Shown in pieces: positions 51,044 to 59,640 of a DNA stretch of 64,000 bases. The first letter of the stretch is position 1, and each line of letters starts with the position of its first letter. A program made the position numbers and the translations under genes. The stretch is from Butyrivibrio sp. XPD2006 (GTDB lineage Bacteria > Bacillota > Clostridia > Lachnospirales > Lachnospiraceae): the NCBI RefSeq assembly GCF_000420865.1, contig NZ_ATVT01000006.1, positions 1-64,000 on the forward strand, read 5' to 3'. The notes under the pieces were generated by a model. It was not told the origin of the DNA, did not search any database, and was given only the letters and a program-made list of their open reading frames with translations.

Positions 51044-51658
51044 TCAGAAAAGACTCAACTGCTCGTAGTCACTGCCGCGCTCAAGCTCGGGCATTGGCTC
51101 TTTTAACATGTCCAGCGCAGAAGCGGTATCCTGCAGATAGTCCTGTGCGTTTACTGCGTCGATCATCACGGGCATGCGATCGTGGACCGGTTCCATGGAC
51201 TTGTTGGCCGCAGTTGTTAATATGACAAAAGAGTCTTTGTTGGCGCTAAGATCGTAGAATCCTGCCAGATACATGGGCTTTCCGTCAGGTCTTTTGAAGA
51301 CAAATCTGGTCTTGTCCCTGTCCCACTCATAAAAGCCTGCTGCCGGAAGAAGGCATCTTCTGCGCATGATACTCTCGGAGAACATGGGCTTGCCCTCTGC
51401 AGATTCAGCTCTGGCATTGATGATGAGTTTGCCGTCGCCGCCCGTCAGGCCCCAGAAGAGGTCCTGCACGTCAATCTCTCCAGCGTTGCTGCTTTGCGTG
51501 CCTTTGTTTCCGGCGTTGTTGCGTTTTCTGACGATTCCGGGCAGCATCATACCGGGAGTCGCATCACCAAGGCGCGGACTAATAGACCCGGGCCGAAGTC
51601 CGAGCTCTTTTTCCACCTCATCTGCAGTTCTGTCGCCAAAGAAGTACCTTCCGCACAT
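51044..51658 (-). CDS. SRAP/YedK-like DNA-damage response protein
   Basis: 204 residues. Cys2 (MCGRY), Asn in INARAES, Glu in GFYEW and His in VHDRMPV give the set needed to form a thiazolidine cross-link with abasic sites in DNA, as in YedK/HMCES. It protects single-stranded damage sites. Its ATG lies 2 bases after the previous stop. It is the last gene of the operon from 54329, which suggests a nucleic-acid stress role for the whole unit. Confidence 0.93.
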   Translation of the reverse strand: MCGRYFFGDRTADEVEKELGLRPGSISPRLGDATPGMMLPGIVRKRNNAGNKGTQSSNAGEIDVQDLFWGLTGGDGKLIINARAESAEGKPMFSESIMRRRCLLPAAGFYEWDRDKTRFVFKRPDGKPMYLAGFYDLSANKDSFVILTTAANKSMEPVHDRMPVMIDAVNAQDYLQDTASALDMLKEPMPELERGSDYEQLSLF

Positions 51659-51660
51659 TA

Positions 51661-51945
51661 TCAGTCACCAAGTCTCATCATGAAGATCGAGTACTCATCA
51701 TTCTGGAACTCAAGGTCCGGCGAGTTCTCGCCACCGCCGTTGGTGCTGCGCTTGATCTCGGCGTAAAACTCCTCGCCCTGGTTGACGATGTCCATTACTG
51801 AGACGTCAACACCGTTCTCCTGTGCGATCCTGCAAAACTCCGAGAGCTGGTCATCGGCCTTCCTGGTATCAAGGAGCCTCTGTTTCAGCTCTGCATCTGC
51901 CTTGGCTTTGCTTAGAAGTATCTCCAGTTTGTCAGCTATACTCAT
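51661..51945 (-). CDS. Nif11-like small protein with double-Gly motif
   Basis: 94 residues. The opening SIADKLEILLSKAKADAELK and LSEFCRIAQENGVDVSV are the pattern of Nif11-type helices found in leader peptides and small regulators. STNGGGENS at about 67-75 looks like a double-Gly processing site, leaving a 22-residue tail poor in Cys. No modifying enzyme is nearby, so a peptide product is unsure. It overlaps no gene but is 3 bases from both neighbours. Confidence 0.55.
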   Translation of the reverse strand: MSIADKLEILLSKAKADAELKQRLLDTRKADDQLSEFCRIAQENGVDVSVMDIVNQGEEFYAEIKRSTNGGGENSPDLEFQNDEYSIFMMRLGD

Positions 51946-51948
51946 ATT

Positions 51949-52494
51949 TCAGTCCTCCCCTACGAGGTGAACAATCTCCGCTACATGCCCTGTTGCAGGC
52001 AAAAACTTATCGAAAATATCCGATGTCTTTATCTTGAGGCTCGATGTGTTTACACACGGATGGCATCCTATGTACTCGCCGGCCTTGACGTCCTCATCAA
52101 CAAGGAGCCTTACGGCGTGGTCCTTGTCATTCATAAGCCCCATCACGCTTACCGCACCGGGCTCGATATCCAGATATTTCAGCATATCTTCTGCTTCCGC
52201 AAAAGAGAGTCTGGCTGAGTTTATCTGATTCGAAAGCTCTTTTGTCTTGAACTTCTTGTCCCCGGGCATCAGAAGCAGATAAAAAGCGGTCTTCTGCCTG
52301 TTGCACAAAAAGAGGTTCTTGCACATAAGTGTGCCCAGGGCTACATCTATGGCCTCGCAGGCCTCCATTGTCATCGCTGCTTCATGATCGACTCTGCTGT
52401 ATTCAATTCCGAGTTTGTCCAGCATGTCGTAAACTCTGATCTCCCTGTCGAGCCTTCCCTCAAGACTTTCAGGTCTCCCAACTACTAATTCCAT
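51949..52494 (-). CDS. YbaK/ProX-type aminoacyl-tRNA deacylase
   Basis: 181 residues from ATG 52494, which has GAGGAG upstream; a longer frame from 52551 has no ribosome site. LGTLMCKNLFLCNRQKT and AVSVMGLMNDKD match the editing domain that removes wrong amino acids (Ala or Cys) from tRNA-Pro. It guards translation, often under stress. It is within the operon from 54329 to 51044. Confidence 0.88.
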   Translation of the reverse strand: MELVVGRPESLEGRLDREIRVYDMLDKLGIEYSRVDHEAAMTMEACEAIDVALGTLMCKNLFLCNRQKTAFYLLLMPGDKKFKTKELSNQINSARLSFAEAEDMLKYLDIEPGAVSVMGLMNDKDHAVRLLVDEDVKAGEYIGCHPCVNTSSLKIKTSDIFDKFLPATGHVAEIVHLVGED

Positions 52495-52553
52495 GGTCTT
52501 CTCCTCTGCTTCATTTATAAAAAAATCAACTTTTTTGCATCGTTGTTCCAACT

Positions 52554-52961
52554 CTACTGCATGGCTGCGGATAGCTTTGGAAGTAGCTCAAGGTCCGCCG
52601 GCAGCCAGTCAACACTTTCAAAGTCTGCTCTTCCAAGCCACCTGGCAGCCTCATGCTCAAGGAGCTTAAGTTCTCCTCCCGACAGCGTTGCCCAGTAGCA
52701 GTTCATGTGCAGATGAAAGGTCTCGTAGTCATAGTCTATGACATCGATGAGGTCATGGACTTCAATCTCTGCACCCAGTTCCTCTCTTATCTCCCTGGCT
52801 AGAGCCTCCTGCGGGGTTTCCCCCTCCTCGATCTTGCCTCCGGGAAATTCCCAGCCGTCCTTGTAATCTCCGTATCCTCGCTGCGTTGCAAATATCTTTG
52901 TCTTTTTATTGTAATCGTCGCAGATCACGGCTGCGACTACGTTAACTGTCTTCCTGTTCAT
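52554..52961 (-). CDS. NUDIX hydrolase, MutT-like
   Basis: 135 residues from ATG 52961, overlapping the HNH gene stop (ATGA). The NUDIX box is complete: GGKIEEGETPQEALAREI, then REELGAEI. The Q-RGYGDYKDGWEFPGG region resembles MutT-type enzymes that hydrolyse oxidised nucleotides. A GTG 15 bases upstream is also possible. It fits a nucleotide clean-up role in this operon. Confidence 0.9.
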   Translation of the reverse strand: MNRKTVNVVAAVICDDYNKKTKIFATQRGYGDYKDGWEFPGGKIEEGETPQEALAREIREELGAEIEVHDLIDVIDYDYETFHLHMNCYWATLSGGELKLLEHEAARWLGRADFESVDWLPADLELLPKLSAAMQ

Positions 52962-53254
52962 GTTCCTTGCTTCCACTCCGCCTTGTATTCATCAGCTTCC
53001 AGACAGTATGCGTTCTTCAGGAACGGATAGTACTCTTCGATAGCAACCACCCGGGAGCCCTTCTGTTTGTTGCAGTTTTTGCACAAAGGAAGCAGGTTCC
53101 TGTCGTCATTGCTACCACCGCGGTATTTGGGGACAAAATGATCGATCGTCACTTTTTCAAGCGCTATCGGCTTTCCGCAGCGGGCGCAGACTCCACCTGT
53201 CTTTTCCAGAATGATCCTCTTTACGTCAGCTTTTTTGCGCTTTTGTCCCTTCAT
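52958..53254 (-). CDS. HNH endonuclease
   Basis: 98 residues, small and basic. CARCGKPI, then IDHFVPKYRGGSNDDRNL and LCKNCN form the HNH core with its zinc-binding CxxC pairs. It may act in DNA repair, restriction or phage response. It overlaps both neighbours by four bases (53251-53254 and 52958-52961), so the genes are translated as one block. Confidence 0.9.
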   Translation of the reverse strand: MKGQKRKKADVKRIILEKTGGVCARCGKPIALEKVTIDHFVPKYRGGSNDDRNLLPLCKNCNKQKGSRVVAIEEYYPFLKNAYCLEADEYKAEWKQGT

Positions 53255-53484
53255 ACCTTATATCCGCAATCTGCCTTCTCAGGCCCATCCACTCCGGATT
53301 CGTAGTGTGCTCTAAATTCCATGTTGATCTCGCGTATCTCTTTTTTGCCGTCAATATAGTCCTGATACATGTCAGCAAGACCGGACATGCATCCGTCGCA
53401 GGATCCGCTGATATTACCGATAGACTCGGCAACTATGCGCTCTCTTTCTTCTCTTGTCGTATCTTTTATCAAAATTGAACTCAT
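53251..53484 (-). CDS. Small Cys-containing protein of unknown function
   Basis: 77 residues from ATG 53484, with AAGGGA upstream. Landmarks are REERERIVAES, SCDGCMSGLADMYQDYIDG and a final Cys. A CxxC pair suggests metal or redox use. I recall similar short proteins in Clostridia, but the family name is not certain. It overlaps the HNH gene by four bases. Confidence 0.65.
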   Translation of the reverse strand: MSSILIKDTTREERERIVAESIGNISGSCDGCMSGLADMYQDYIDGKKEIREINMEFRAHYESGVDGPEKADCGYKV

Positions 53485-53513
53485 ACTCAATGTCCCTTCG
53501 TTTACTACGCCGG

Positions 53514-54329
53514 TCACAGCAACCTCTTATATATATCCAGCATGCTCTCTATCTGATACTTCAGCAGCCACGCTGCGTTGTTGTACTCGGTGGTCTCCTT
53601 GATCACATCCAGAAGTCCGGGATAAAACTCCTCAGTCTCTTTTATCATTCTGTAGATCCTCTCGCGGGAAAGCCCCCAGGACATGGTGGTCAGGTTGTTG
53701 CACCGATCCATGCACTTGATAAGAGTCGCCTTGGGATTGGTCATGATCTGCTTGTAGTATTTGCTGATGATCTCGTGGCGATTATCGTCATTTGTCTTTT
53801 CACAGGTAAGGAGCCTTACCAGCTCTTTTGTCCCGTCGTTCACGGGAAGCTCCGAAAGACCAATCTTGCAGTCTTCTATCACATCGTGCAAAAGACATGC
53901 TGCAATCACTTCATCCTCATGAATGTCCATAGACAGTGCATGGCAGGCGAGGTTCAGCGGGTGATATATGTAAGGCGTTGTCGAGCGCTTTCTGTTCTGT
54001 CCCTCGTGCGCCTTGACCGCAAAGTCCACAGCCTTCAATGTGTTAGGCATCTTGAGGTTGTGCGCTGTAGTCTTGACGTACGTCTTCATGTGCTTCCAGT
54101 TGTAGATGGTTTCCTTGGTCTTGAAGATTTTCTGCTTCTCCTCAACCAGGGCCGAAACCGACACGCCCAGCACCTCTGCCAGCCTTATCAGCTTGTCCGT
54201 ATCCGGCTTGTACTCATCCCGCTCCCAGGAAGATACCGCCTGGAAAGAAATCCCCAGTGCCTCCGCAACCTGCTCCTGCGTAAGCTTTCTGTCCTCCCTG
54301 AGCGCCTTGATATTTGAACCGATACTCAT
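53514..54329 (-). CDS. XRE helix-turn-helix fused to SpoT-like HD hydrolase
   Basis: 271 residues from ATG 54329, with GGAGG 6 bases upstream. Residues 1-60 are an XRE helix-turn-helix (LTQEQVAEALGISFQAVSSW). Residues about 90-270 are an HD domain like SpoT/MESH1, with KAHEGQNRKRSTTPYIYHP, the HD pair in LLHDVIED and later KCMDRCNNL. This class removes pyrophosphate from (p)ppGpp. It could tie alarmone level to promoter control. First gene of a seven-gene operon. Confidence 0.87.
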   Translation of the reverse strand: MSIGSNIKALREDRKLTQEQVAEALGISFQAVSSWERDEYKPDTDKLIRLAEVLGVSVSALVEEKQKIFKTKETIYNWKHMKTYVKTTAHNLKMPNTLKAVDFAVKAHEGQNRKRSTTPYIYHPLNLACHALSMDIHEDEVIAACLLHDVIEDCKIGLSELPVNDGTKELVRLLTCEKTNDDNRHEIISKYYKQIMTNPKATLIKCMDRCNNLTTMSWGLSRERIYRMIKETEEFYPGLLDVIKETTEYNNAAWLLKYQIESMLDIYKRLL

Positions 54330-54458
54330 CTGCATCCTCCAATCTCAATTACGTTTTTGTTAAAAGAGATCTCTATGCCCAAATGATATTCCGTTAGCTA
54401 TTTCTATTCTATATAGCAGAGGTTTAAGTTTCAATGATTTATTCAAGTCTGACTTGAG

Positions 54459-56318
54459 TTAATTGTACTCGCAAATATATCCCATGCATCCCTTATATGA
54501 CGGATAGTAGCCGATAACGTCATTTGGAATATCGTTCATATAGAATTTATCCTCGGACTTCCTGTAGAAATATTCCACATATTCCTCATCAATTTCCGTG
54601 CCGTCAGGGAGCTTATCGGAATAGCTTGGCATTCCGTCAAGCCAGTGTTTCCAATAGCCTTCACCGGTGCACTCAGTCTGTGTCAGATCGGGATCTGTCC
54701 AATGATAGCCGAATTTATCCACACGGTTTGCACCTATGTAAAAGACATTGTTCTCCTTGCCTTCGGATCTGATGAGATCATCCACGATCTTAAACTCCTC
54801 ATCGGTTGTAAGGCAGGCAAGATATCCGCCTTTTTCCTCACACTTTTTGGCCGCCTCTTCCCAGGTGCAGTCCTCGACAAAAAGCTCGTACCTGTGCCCA
54901 TCGGAAACATACTTTCCGGTGGTAAGAAATGATTTTAGATCATCAATGCGAAGGTAGCTCAAAGGCTCTTTTGCCTTATCAAGGTCATAGGCTTCCCTGA
55001 GCCTAACCATATAGGTCTCTTCGTCAGTTTCCTCGCCATCAATGGTATAGTGCAGCGTCCTGAACCTTCCGGTCTCTTCATTGTACATATCCTCTGTGGC
55101 GTTTTCATCCAGCTCGTAATAATCTCCGAGAAGTTCGTTCTTCCACTGCCCCTTGTCAAGCTTGTAGACATAGTCGTAATAGTAGCCCATATGTCCTTCT
55201 GAATTGCACAGGAGCCCGCTCTTTTCAATATAGGTAAAGTACAGCCTGCTGGTCTGGAGTACTCTTACAGTGCCGTCATAGAAGGACAATATCTGGCATC
55301 CGCCGGCTTCAAAGCCTGTATCCACCACCAGTTCAGGCACATCGTCATCATCTACATATATTAGGGCAAAAGACATATCGGTGGAATTTTCAGGCATGCT
55401 CTCCTCAAGATAAGCCAGGTAAGCCTCATTCCATGAATTGTAGCCGCTTCCGAAGGTGGAATATGCATTGCCGTCGTAGTAGTCTTCAGGATTTTGGGGA
55501 TCATAAGCAGAAAAAGCTGTAAACGCCGGTGCTATTCTTCTGTCTTTGTACTCGGCAATGGCCTTTTCCGCCTCATTTTCGGATATCGAAAACTCTTTTC
55601 CCGAAACATCTGTCTTGGTCCATACAACGCTGTCGTCATCGCCCTTATCAGACTCAACTAATGTGACAAGCTTGGTCCAGGGCTTTGCGGGTGTAAACTC
55701 ATACAGCCCGTATTCGCTGAACATCTTGGATCCTGCGTTCTGCTCATAGCCGATAAACTTGCCGCTGCACAGGTAGTAGTGGGTGTAATCCGTGCTCGAA
55801 AGAACGCAATATGGCACATCGTTATTCTTTGTGTAAACAGCATAGATCATCTTTTCAAGATTTGGATCGTCCGAGAGATTACCGACGATAAGCTCGTTAG
55901 TCCCATCGCCGTCCAGATCCTCAAAGCCATAGCCGGAATATTCCAGAGCCTTTGTCTTATCGTATCCGTCCGCAGAATACGCATAGGTAAGCATAGCTCT
56001 AGGCATATAAAAATCTTCGTGCTCTTCCTGATTAGCGAGAATATAGTAATCCATGTCCAGGATCTCTGCGTAGAAATCCTCATCGGAGAGTTCCTTATCT
56101 TCCTCGCCTCCGACCTTCGCATCAGCAGATGCATCTGCGCTTTCTGCATCCTGTCCCGCTGCATCCTGCGTTGTCTCTGCTGCCGCATCACCTGCTTTCT
56201 GCGTCTGCTGCTCCCCTGCGTTTTCAGGCGCATCAGTTGTCGGCGCTTTCGCTGCGCAGCCCACAACTGTCATCAGTAATATGCCGGTTAAAATACATTT
56301 CAGCGTTCTGTTTTTCAT
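54459..56318 (-). CDS. Lipoprotein with C-type-lectin-like domain
   Basis: 619 residues. Lipobox VVGC at about 18-21, a long Ala/Glu/Asp linker to about 75, two beta-rich regions with a DGDGTNELIVG-type motif, and a C-terminal lectin-like fold at about 490-619: HRYELFVEDCTWEEA, KKCEEKGGYLACLTTDEE, FYIGANR, then MNDIPN and GYICEY. Such domains bind sugars or proteins at the surface. It may be involved in glycan or host contact. Single gene, with a 15-base gap to the next. Confidence 0.85.
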   Translation of the reverse strand: MKNRTLKCILTGILLMTVVGCAAKAPTTDAPENAGEQQTQKAGDAAAETTQDAAGQDAESADASADAKVGGEEDKELSDEDFYAEILDMDYYILANQEEHEDFYMPRAMLTYAYSADGYDKTKALEYSGYGFEDLDGDGTNELIVGNLSDDPNLEKMIYAVYTKNNDVPYCVLSSTDYTHYYLCSGKFIGYEQNAGSKMFSEYGLYEFTPAKPWTKLVTLVESDKGDDDSVVWTKTDVSGKEFSISENEAEKAIAEYKDRRIAPAFTAFSAYDPQNPEDYYDGNAYSTFGSGYNSWNEAYLAYLEESMPENSTDMSFALIYVDDDDVPELVVDTGFEAGGCQILSFYDGTVRVLQTSRLYFTYIEKSGLLCNSEGHMGYYYDYVYKLDKGQWKNELLGDYYELDENATEDMYNEETGRFRTLHYTIDGEETDEETYMVRLREAYDLDKAKEPLSYLRIDDLKSFLTTGKYVSDGHRYELFVEDCTWEEAAKKCEEKGGYLACLTTDEEFKIVDDLIRSEGKENNVFYIGANRVDKFGYHWTDPDLTQTECTGEGYWKHWLDGMPSYSDKLPDGTEIDEEYVEYFYRKSEDKFYMNDIPNDVIGYYPSYKGCMGYICEYN

Positions 56319-56333
56319 ATCGCCTCCTGATCG

Positions 56334-57932
56334 TCACTTCCTCTGTATCCTGAATCCCCTCTCAAACTCTGTTTTTCCTGAAACAAGTTCATCCATGCGT
56401 TTTTTCACCTTCTCATCAGGCTCGAGTTCCCGAAGCGTAAGCAATAGCTTATGAATCTCCGGAAGGAGCTCAGAAAGGGGAGTGCTCTTCTCTTTTACCC
56501 AACTCTCAAGCGTGTTAAGCGCCATATTTCTGCACCTGATAGGTTCAGACTGAAGGACTGTCTCGACAAAGTCAATTCCCTCCAGCGGATATGCCTTAAG
56601 CCCCTGCAAAACAAATTCAGCCACGCTCTGTTTCCAGTATTGCTGTCCCAGCCCAAGTGACGTGCCGGGCGCAGTCTTCATGTCAGGCAGGGAGAGCTCT
56701 TTTCTGAACAGCTCCAGGACCTTGTCCCTATATTCCGGATCACCCATCAGATAAATGCACAAATGGCTCAGGCCCTTCACATCTGCCTTAATCGCGCAAA
56801 AGACATCTTCCCTGTAATCAAGGCCCATCTCTTGTGCCATATCAACATATTCGCCGCGCTTTACAGCCTCTGCAACCAGCGCCTTGCATTTATCCGAGCC
56901 AAGAAGCTCATTGCACATAGCCATTATCTTTGGATCTGCGTTTTCATCATCTTCGTAGGTTGCTTTTATGTTGCTTATTACATAATAATCCCCTGCTGAC
57001 TCCGAGAGCTCTTTTGCCTGCTCAAGGAAACGCACCAGCATGTCTTCTGCATTATCCAGAAGCGATATGCCTGCGCAGGGTCCCTCGTCCAGGAGGCCTT
57101 CGATAATGTCCCTGATCCCCTCAAACTCCTCTTTTGTGGGGCCGGCCTTGAGCACCTCTTCCGCACCGGACTTGGACCAGCACTCATAGGCTGAATATGC
57201 CGGGATTATGTTGTTGTGAACGCCGTCCAGTAAGAGCCATCTCTTTATCTCCTCAGTCTCGGGTTTAAGCTTCTCAATAGCTTCTATGCGTCCCCAGCCG
57301 TGGACTTTCTGCGCCATCCTGAACAGCTCGTTGTTGCCATCCTGCCAGGTGAGCATGATGAACATGGCAAACTGCGAGAATTCCTCAGACAGCCCCAGGG
57401 TACGAACAACCTTCTTCAGCTCCTCGTTGGTATCGGTGTTGAAGAGTTCCAGTATCGACATGCCGTACTTGACGCATTCTTTGTCAAAAGACCTTGTGAC
57501 AGCATACACAGCGTACTTGTAAACATTAGTCGGATCCAGCTCTTCTCTATGCTCCATGATATATTTCTGAAAATCATCAATAGCAGAGCGCGCCCTGGCA
57601 GCCTTGCCAAGCTCTGTAAAAAGAGCTTCAGCCTTATTGTTGTCTCCTGCTGCCGCTGCACGAAGGGCTTCTCCCATCTTGTTTTTTATGTTTTCATCCG
57701 CATTCTGGCCGGCCGTATGGAAGATCCCGATGCCGTCCATGGCGCCGTCTGCAAACATCAAACCATTGGTATTGTCCGATGGCAATGAAAAGTCCCGCGG
57801 AAGTTCTCCGTCCACGATCGATTCGGAGATCAGGTCGTATAGGGACTTGGTGGTTGCTGTATTGGTAGCTGCTGTAGCATCAGCGGTGTCGGCGCTGTTG
57901 TTCTTTCTTTTAAACAAATCAAATATGCTCAT
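56334..57932 (-). CDS. Large helical-repeat protein of unknown function
   Basis: 532 residues, no signal peptide and no membrane segment. A short basic start (SIFDLFKRKNN), an Ala/Thr linker, then helices throughout, with regions such as LFTELGKAARARSAIDDFQK and LLDNAEDMLVRFLEQAKELS. This fits a HEAT-like or TPR-like solenoid. I do not recognise a family. It lies upstream of the lectin-like lipoprotein in the same direction, so they may be co-transcribed. Next to the tandem arrays. Confidence 0.65.
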   Translation of the reverse strand: MSIFDLFKRKNNSADTADATAATNTATTKSLYDLISESIVDGELPRDFSLPSDNTNGLMFADGAMDGIGIFHTAGQNADENIKNKMGEALRAAAAGDNNKAEALFTELGKAARARSAIDDFQKYIMEHREELDPTNVYKYAVYAVTRSFDKECVKYGMSILELFNTDTNEELKKVVRTLGLSEEFSQFAMFIMLTWQDGNNELFRMAQKVHGWGRIEAIEKLKPETEEIKRWLLLDGVHNNIIPAYSAYECWSKSGAEEVLKAGPTKEEFEGIRDIIEGLLDEGPCAGISLLDNAEDMLVRFLEQAKELSESAGDYYVISNIKATYEDDENADPKIMAMCNELLGSDKCKALVAEAVKRGEYVDMAQEMGLDYREDVFCAIKADVKGLSHLCIYLMGDPEYRDKVLELFRKELSLPDMKTAPGTSLGLGQQYWKQSVAEFVLQGLKAYPLEGIDFVETVLQSEPIRCRNMALNTLESWVKEKSTPLSELLPEIHKLLLTLRELEPDEKVKKRMDELVSGKTEFERGFRIQRK

Positions 57933-57997
57933 TTAGGGTTTTCTCCTGTTATGTTGGTTACTAACATTTAATCTCATTTCGGGTAATTAGGCAAATT

Positions 57998-58303
57998 TGT
58001 GGCAATATCCCCGCTTTCTACCTCCGAGACATGACTTTTTCATGTTCAGCGCCCTACTCCCGGATAGAATCTGTGGCAATATCCCATCTTTCTGCCTTCG
58101 GGACATAACTTTTTCATGTTCAGGGCTCTACTCCCGGATGAGATTTGTGGCAATATCCCATCTTTCTGCCTCCGGGACATGACTTTTTCATGCTCAGTGC
58201 TCTACTCCCGGCTGATATCTGTGGCAATATCCCATATTTCTGCCTTCGGGACATGACTTTTTCATGTTCAGCGCCTTACTCCCGGACAGAATCTGTGGCA
58301 ATA
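57998..58303. repeat. Tandem array 1: four 74-base units plus start of a fifth
   Basis: Units begin TGTGGCAAT at 57998, 58072, 58146, 58220 and 58294, exactly 74 bases apart. Each holds TTCTGCC(T/C)(C/T)CGGGACAT and an ACATGA/TCATGT hairpin. 74 is not a multiple of 3, so it is not a protein repeat. The array ends in a partial unit at 58303, where the next element begins. Confidence 0.95.
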
Positions 58304-58573
58304 GAGTCACCGGGGACGTTTCACTTTGACTCATTGCACACAAGCTTTTTACCTGTCTATGAGCCGATAAAGGCCCTCCCTGCCATAAATTAAGGCCTGG
58401 AAAAAGATTTTGTGCAAGCTTTTACCTGTCTAAGAGCCTATAAAAGCCCTCCCTGCCATAAATTGAGGCCAGGAAAAAGGTTTTGTACAAGCTTTTTACC
58501 TGTCTACAGGCCAAGAAATCCCCTCCCTGCCATAAAATCCGCGTGAGTCAAACTGAAACGTCCCCAATGACTC
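58304..58573. mobile_element. Palindrome-bounded element with three internal 74-base units
   Basis: Outer arms 58304-58333 and 58544-58573 match at about 27 of 30 bases (start GAGTCACCGGGGACGTTTCA). Between them lie three units that begin CAAGCTTTT at 58341, 58415 and 58488 (spacing 74 and 73) and hold CCTGTCTA and CCCTCCCTGCCATAAA. The GGGGACG core echoes the palindrome family. No open frame. Looks like a small non-autonomous element placed at the end of array 1. Confidence 0.8.
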
Positions 58574-58656
58574 AAATTTGCGCAATGTCCTTATAAGTGC
58601 TACCCTTTTTTAAGCATGAGTTTTGCAAAAGAAATTAATGCGAGGAGGAAAAAATT

Positions 58657-59640
58657 GTGAAAAACAAGATAATACTGGCGCTGATTGCCACAGCATTTGT
58701 TATGAGCGGATGTGGCAAAGATGCATCTGTACCGGCAGATAACAGCAGCGTATTTGAGAAAGTCGATCAGAACACAGGAGCAAATGCAGAATCCGGTGAC
58801 GGTGCAGGCGAAAATGCAGCAGAAAGCGGCAATGAAAACGCTGATGCAAACGCCGCAGATAACAATTCAGAAAATGCAGCCGACAGCACCGCTGACGAAT
58901 CAGCAGCAGACACAGATGATTACACAGAGCAGATCAAATCAGAAGTAGCAGCACTTGCACAAGATTCTCTTTCAGACGAGCTCGCAGCCGTAAACAAACT
59001 TTATGACAAATATGCTGACTTAACAGCAAACGCCCCGGACCAGACAGCGATGAACTGCCTTTGCCAGTGGGGAACAGTAGTATGGGAAGATGAAGTGACC
59101 AGTCTCCTGGACAGATTAAAAGAAGAGGACGGCGGCAACTACGACAGCCTTCATTCCGAGTATGAGAACTGGCTTAAATACGTGCCTTCCATGTCAGAGA
59201 AAATGACATATGTGTACGAAGGAGGCAGCATCTATCCGACAATGCACTCCTACAACGAAGCTATGCTCTTTAAAAGAGAAGCCTATGTCCTTGCAAGTAC
59301 TCTCGCAGATATCAGAAAAGATGTAGCTTTCTCATTCCCTGATAACACACCTTGCGGATACTACGGTGACTATGCATCTGACACCTACCTCATCATCACA
59401 GAGGGCATGGAGAGCGGATCCTACAATATCCGCATTCACTTAGACGGTGACAAGGATCTCCGCGGTTGGGGCTCACAGGAAGATGCACCCGAGTCTTCGT
59501 TTATCACCTTCACAAGCGATGACGGAACAGTAGAGGGAAGAATCGACTGCTTCGCACTTGGCGCATCCTTCTATGCATCAGTGTCTGACGGAGCGATCGT
59601 AACCACTGACGAAACCTACGAATTCACATTCAAGTATTAA
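58657..59640 (+). CDS. Lipoprotein of unknown function
   Basis: 327 residues from GTG 58657; AGGAGG lies 8 bases upstream. Lipobox MSGC, a linker of about 70 residues rich in Asn, Ala, Glu and Asp, then an acidic helical segment and a beta-rich end with GSYNIRIHLDGDKDLRGWG. I do not recognise a family. It faces the NUDIX-HD gene and overlaps its end by 11 bases. Confidence 0.72.
   Translation: MKNKIILALIATAFVMSGCGKDASVPADNSSVFEKVDQNTGANAESGDGAGENAAESGNENADANAADNNSENAADSTADESAADTDDYTEQIKSEVAALAQDSLSDELAAVNKLYDKYADLTANAPDQTAMNCLCQWGTVVWEDEVTSLLDRLKEEDGGNYDSLHSEYENWLKYVPSMSEKMTYVYEGGSIYPTMHSYNEAMLFKREAYVLASTLADIRKDVAFSFPDNTPCGYYGDYASDTYLIITEGMESGSYNIRIHLDGDKDLRGWGSQEDAPESSFITFTSDDGTVEGRIDCFALGASFYASVSDGAIVTTDETYEFTFKY

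Noticed and set aside
53454-54317. Plus-strand frame opposite the HTH-HD gene
   Set aside because: Antisense to a gene with clear HTH and HD motifs; no start signal.
57997-58393. Short frames across the tandem arrays
   Set aside because: A 74-base unit shifts frame at each repeat, and there is no ribosome site.
57998-58573. CRISPR array
   Set aside because: Units are contiguous with a 74-base period and no unique spacers; no cas gene is nearby.
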